From Deltaproteobacteria bacterium (GTDB lineage Bacteria; JAUYMQ01), in contig JAUYMQ010000045.1 of assembly GCA_030698575.1 (NCBI GenBank), positions 1 to 6,910 on the forward strand: a stretch of 6,910 nt of DNA, in the 5' to 3' direction. Numbering within the stretch: position 1 is the stretch's first letter; the number at the start of each line of letters is the position of its first letter. Under the pieces are notes generated by a model, which was given only the letters and a program-made list of their open reading frames with translations, had not been told where the DNA came from and did no database searches. Positions 5,980-6,910 of this stretch are shown here, piece by piece. The translations under genes and the position numbers were made by a program.

Positions 5980-6394
5980 ATGCGCGCGCCTTCTACGCGC
6001 GCCTCCGGGAGCGACGTTTCTGCACGACTCGATGCGCGGAGTGCAGCGCGCTTTCCTTCCCGCCCCGCCCGGCCTGTCCCGCCTGCTCTGCGAGGGACGC
6101 GTCGCGGGGGCGCGGCGGATGGAATGGGTCGATCTCTCGGGACGGGGCTCGCTGCACGCCTTCTCGCAGAACTATCAGGCGCTCTTCTGCCCGAAACCCG
6201 ATCTGATCGGGCTCGTCGATCTCGAGGAGGGGTGCGGGCGCGTGCTGAGTCGCATCGACGCCCCTTACGATGATTTGCGCATCGGGCAGCCTCTCCGGAT
6301 GGATTTCCTGGAGCTTCCCGGCGGCCTCTTCCTCCACCAGTTCCTGCCTGACGCCCCAACGACCAGGGGCCCCGTCCTTCGACGGAGCCCCTGA
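5980..6394 (+). pseudogene. DUF35 Zn-ribbon/OB-fold acyl-CoA-associated protein, frameshifted
   Basis: DUF35 (ChsH2-like) proteins pair a rubredoxin-like Zn ribbon with an OB fold and serve as partners of thiolases or acyl-CoA dehydratases. The ribbon reads in one frame as RCAEC...ACPAC, with Cys codons at 6033, 6042, 6075 and 6084 (CxxC-x10-CxxC). The OB part reads in another frame from ~6118: EWVDLSGRGSLHAF, LIGLVDLEEG, LRIGQPLRMDFLELPGG, to the TGA at 6392. The switch is in the G/C-rich stretch ~6091-6120. The start is also uncertain. The ATG at 5980, 10 bases after GGAGG (5965-5969), is out of frame with the ribbon. Removing one CG from the adjoining CGCGCGC run would give MRAFYARLRERRF, a good family N-terminus. 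The repaired length, ~135 residues, is normal for the family. It may be a pseudogene or carry sequence errors. Confidence 0.75.
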
Positions 6395-6420
6395 ACGAAG
6401 CCTTGCGAGTGATCTCTGCC

Positions 6421-6461
6421 GGGACACCCTCCCGTGGTGGGGTGATCCCGATACTTTTCTT
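6421..6461 (+). terminator. Terminator-like hairpin after the DUF35 gene
   Basis: GGGACACC (6421-6428) pairs with GGTGATCCC (6441-6449), giving 8 pairs with one bulged A. The T-rich tract CTTTTCTT (6454-6461) follows 4 bases later. It lies 27 bases past the DUF35 stop, between convergent genes, where a terminator is expected. The bulge and delayed T-tract lower confidence. Confidence 0.45.
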
Positions 6462-6462
6462 G

Positions 6463-6910
6463 TCAGGCCTTCCGCAGCCGCTTCCGCCCGAAGCCCGCAA
6501 GGTGCGCCAGGCCCGTGCCGAGCAGAAGCAGCGTGGCGGGCTCGGGAATGTTCTGGGGCGGGAATTCGCCGTCCGGCGGAGCGTAGTCGCTGCCCTCACC
6601 GTTCGTCCCCACGCCCTGGAACCGGACGATGAAGCCCTCGGAGCCAGCCTCGTTGCTCTTTCCTTCCGAGAGGAGGGCGAGGAAGCTGTTGATGTTCAGC
6701 ATGTCGAGGTCGGTTCCGGTGATGCCGAAGACGAAGGTGCCCTTGAAGCCGGGGTCGATTCCCTCGCTCGGCTTCCCGCCGTTGATGTTCTCCTTCTCCT
6801 CGGCGCCGCCCATGCCGCTGGCCTGCGCCTGCGCCACGGCGAGTTCCGCAATGTCCATCTTGGCGAGTGCTTTTTCGAGCTTCTGGAGGGCCTTCGCCAT
6901 CCCCTTCTCG
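6463..6910 (-). CDS. PEP-CTERM sorting-signal protein (5' end outside window)
   Basis: The frame is open from the right edge to the TGA at 6463, giving 149 codons of the C-terminal part. An ATG at 6900 is unlikely to be the true start: the AAGGGG before it has no spacer and the frame stays open upstream. The N-terminal visible part is charged and helical (KALQKLEKALAKMDIAEL), followed by a Gly/Asn/Glu-rich stretch and a beta-type segment with FIVRFQGVG. The last ~28 residues are a textbook PEP-CTERM signal: the PEP motif in IPEPATLLLLG, a hydrophobic stretch, then the basic end GRKRLRKA. Such proteins are exported, processed by an exosortase and placed at the cell surface or in extracellular polymer. 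An N-terminal signal peptide is expected beyond the window. No exosortase gene is visible. The ecto-domain is not recognisable. Confidence 0.88.
   Translation of the reverse strand, partial: EKGMAKALQKLEKALAKMDIAELAVAQAQASGMGGAEEKENINGGKPSEGIDPGFKGTFVFGITGTDLDMLNINSFLALLSEGKSNEAGSEGFIVRFQGVGTNGEGSDYAPPDGEFPPQNIPEPATLLLLGTGLAHLAGFGRKRLRKA

Noticed and set aside
5757-6599. Minus-strand 280-codon frame across the DUF35 gene and its flanks
   Set aside because: It overlaps parts of three better-supported genes in other frames and has Arg-rich shadow composition.
1-6910. Mobile element, CRISPR array, tRNA or defence system
   Set aside because: No terminal inverted repeats, transposase or integrase motifs, regularly spaced repeats or tRNA-like cloverleaf were seen.

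Overview
The window is GC-rich, densely coded, and lies mostly on the minus strand. It shows Gram-negative traits. One is a C-terminal PEP-CTERM sorting signal, found in outer-membrane and exopolysaccharide-making bacteria. Another is a secreted protein with Cys-rich 'TGACC' repeats, a style common in uncultured, Planctomycetota-like, Eisenbacteria-like or deltaproteobacterial-type genomes. No rRNA, tRNA or taxon-specific gene is present, so the lineage stays open; an uncultured environmental bacterium fits best.

Layout, left to right. (1) 1-1833, minus: the N-terminal 611 residues of a secreted CotA-like multicopper oxidase, running off the left edge. It carries an N-terminal DNRLRE/CBM96-like domain and two six-cysteine repeats before the oxidase. 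(2) 1834-2087: a 254-base non-coding gap with a hairpin, a short tandem repeat and one copy of a 12-base motif. (3) 2088-5863, minus: an apparent acyl-CoA operon, in transcription order a nitrilase-superfamily amidohydrolase (5863-4901), a broken short-chain dehydrogenase (4841-4142), an acyl-CoA dehydrogenase (4097-2940) and a crotonase-fold isomerase/hydratase (2888-2088). The gaps are 59, 44 and 51 bases, and each gene has a clear Shine-Dalgarno. (4) 5864-5979: a divergent intergenic region. (5) 5980-6394, plus: a DUF35 Zn-ribbon/OB-fold protein broken by at least one frameshift. (6) A terminator-like hairpin between convergent genes. (7) 6463-6910, minus: the C-terminal 149 codons of a PEP-CTERM protein, open at the right edge.

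How the genes may work together. The acyl-CoA dehydrogenase would make an enoyl-CoA, and the crotonase would act on it. The crotonase has lost both hydratase glutamates and keeps the aspartate typical of PaaG-type isomerases, so isomerisation is more likely than hydration. The short-chain dehydrogenase would have supplied a redox step, and the nitrilase-like enzyme could release or process an acid from an amide or nitrile. DUF35 proteins usually partner thiolases or acyl-CoA dehydratases. The two accessory members (the dehydrogenase and DUF35) are both damaged while the core genes are intact, so the pathway is either decaying or the contig has local indel errors in CG-repeat tracts.

I see no CRISPR array, transposon, phage or defence system. 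The most noteworthy items are the domain fusion on the oxidase, the atypical crotonase active site, the co-localised gene damage, and a 16-base palindrome before the acyl-CoA dehydrogenase whose 12-base core recurs upstream of the oxidase.
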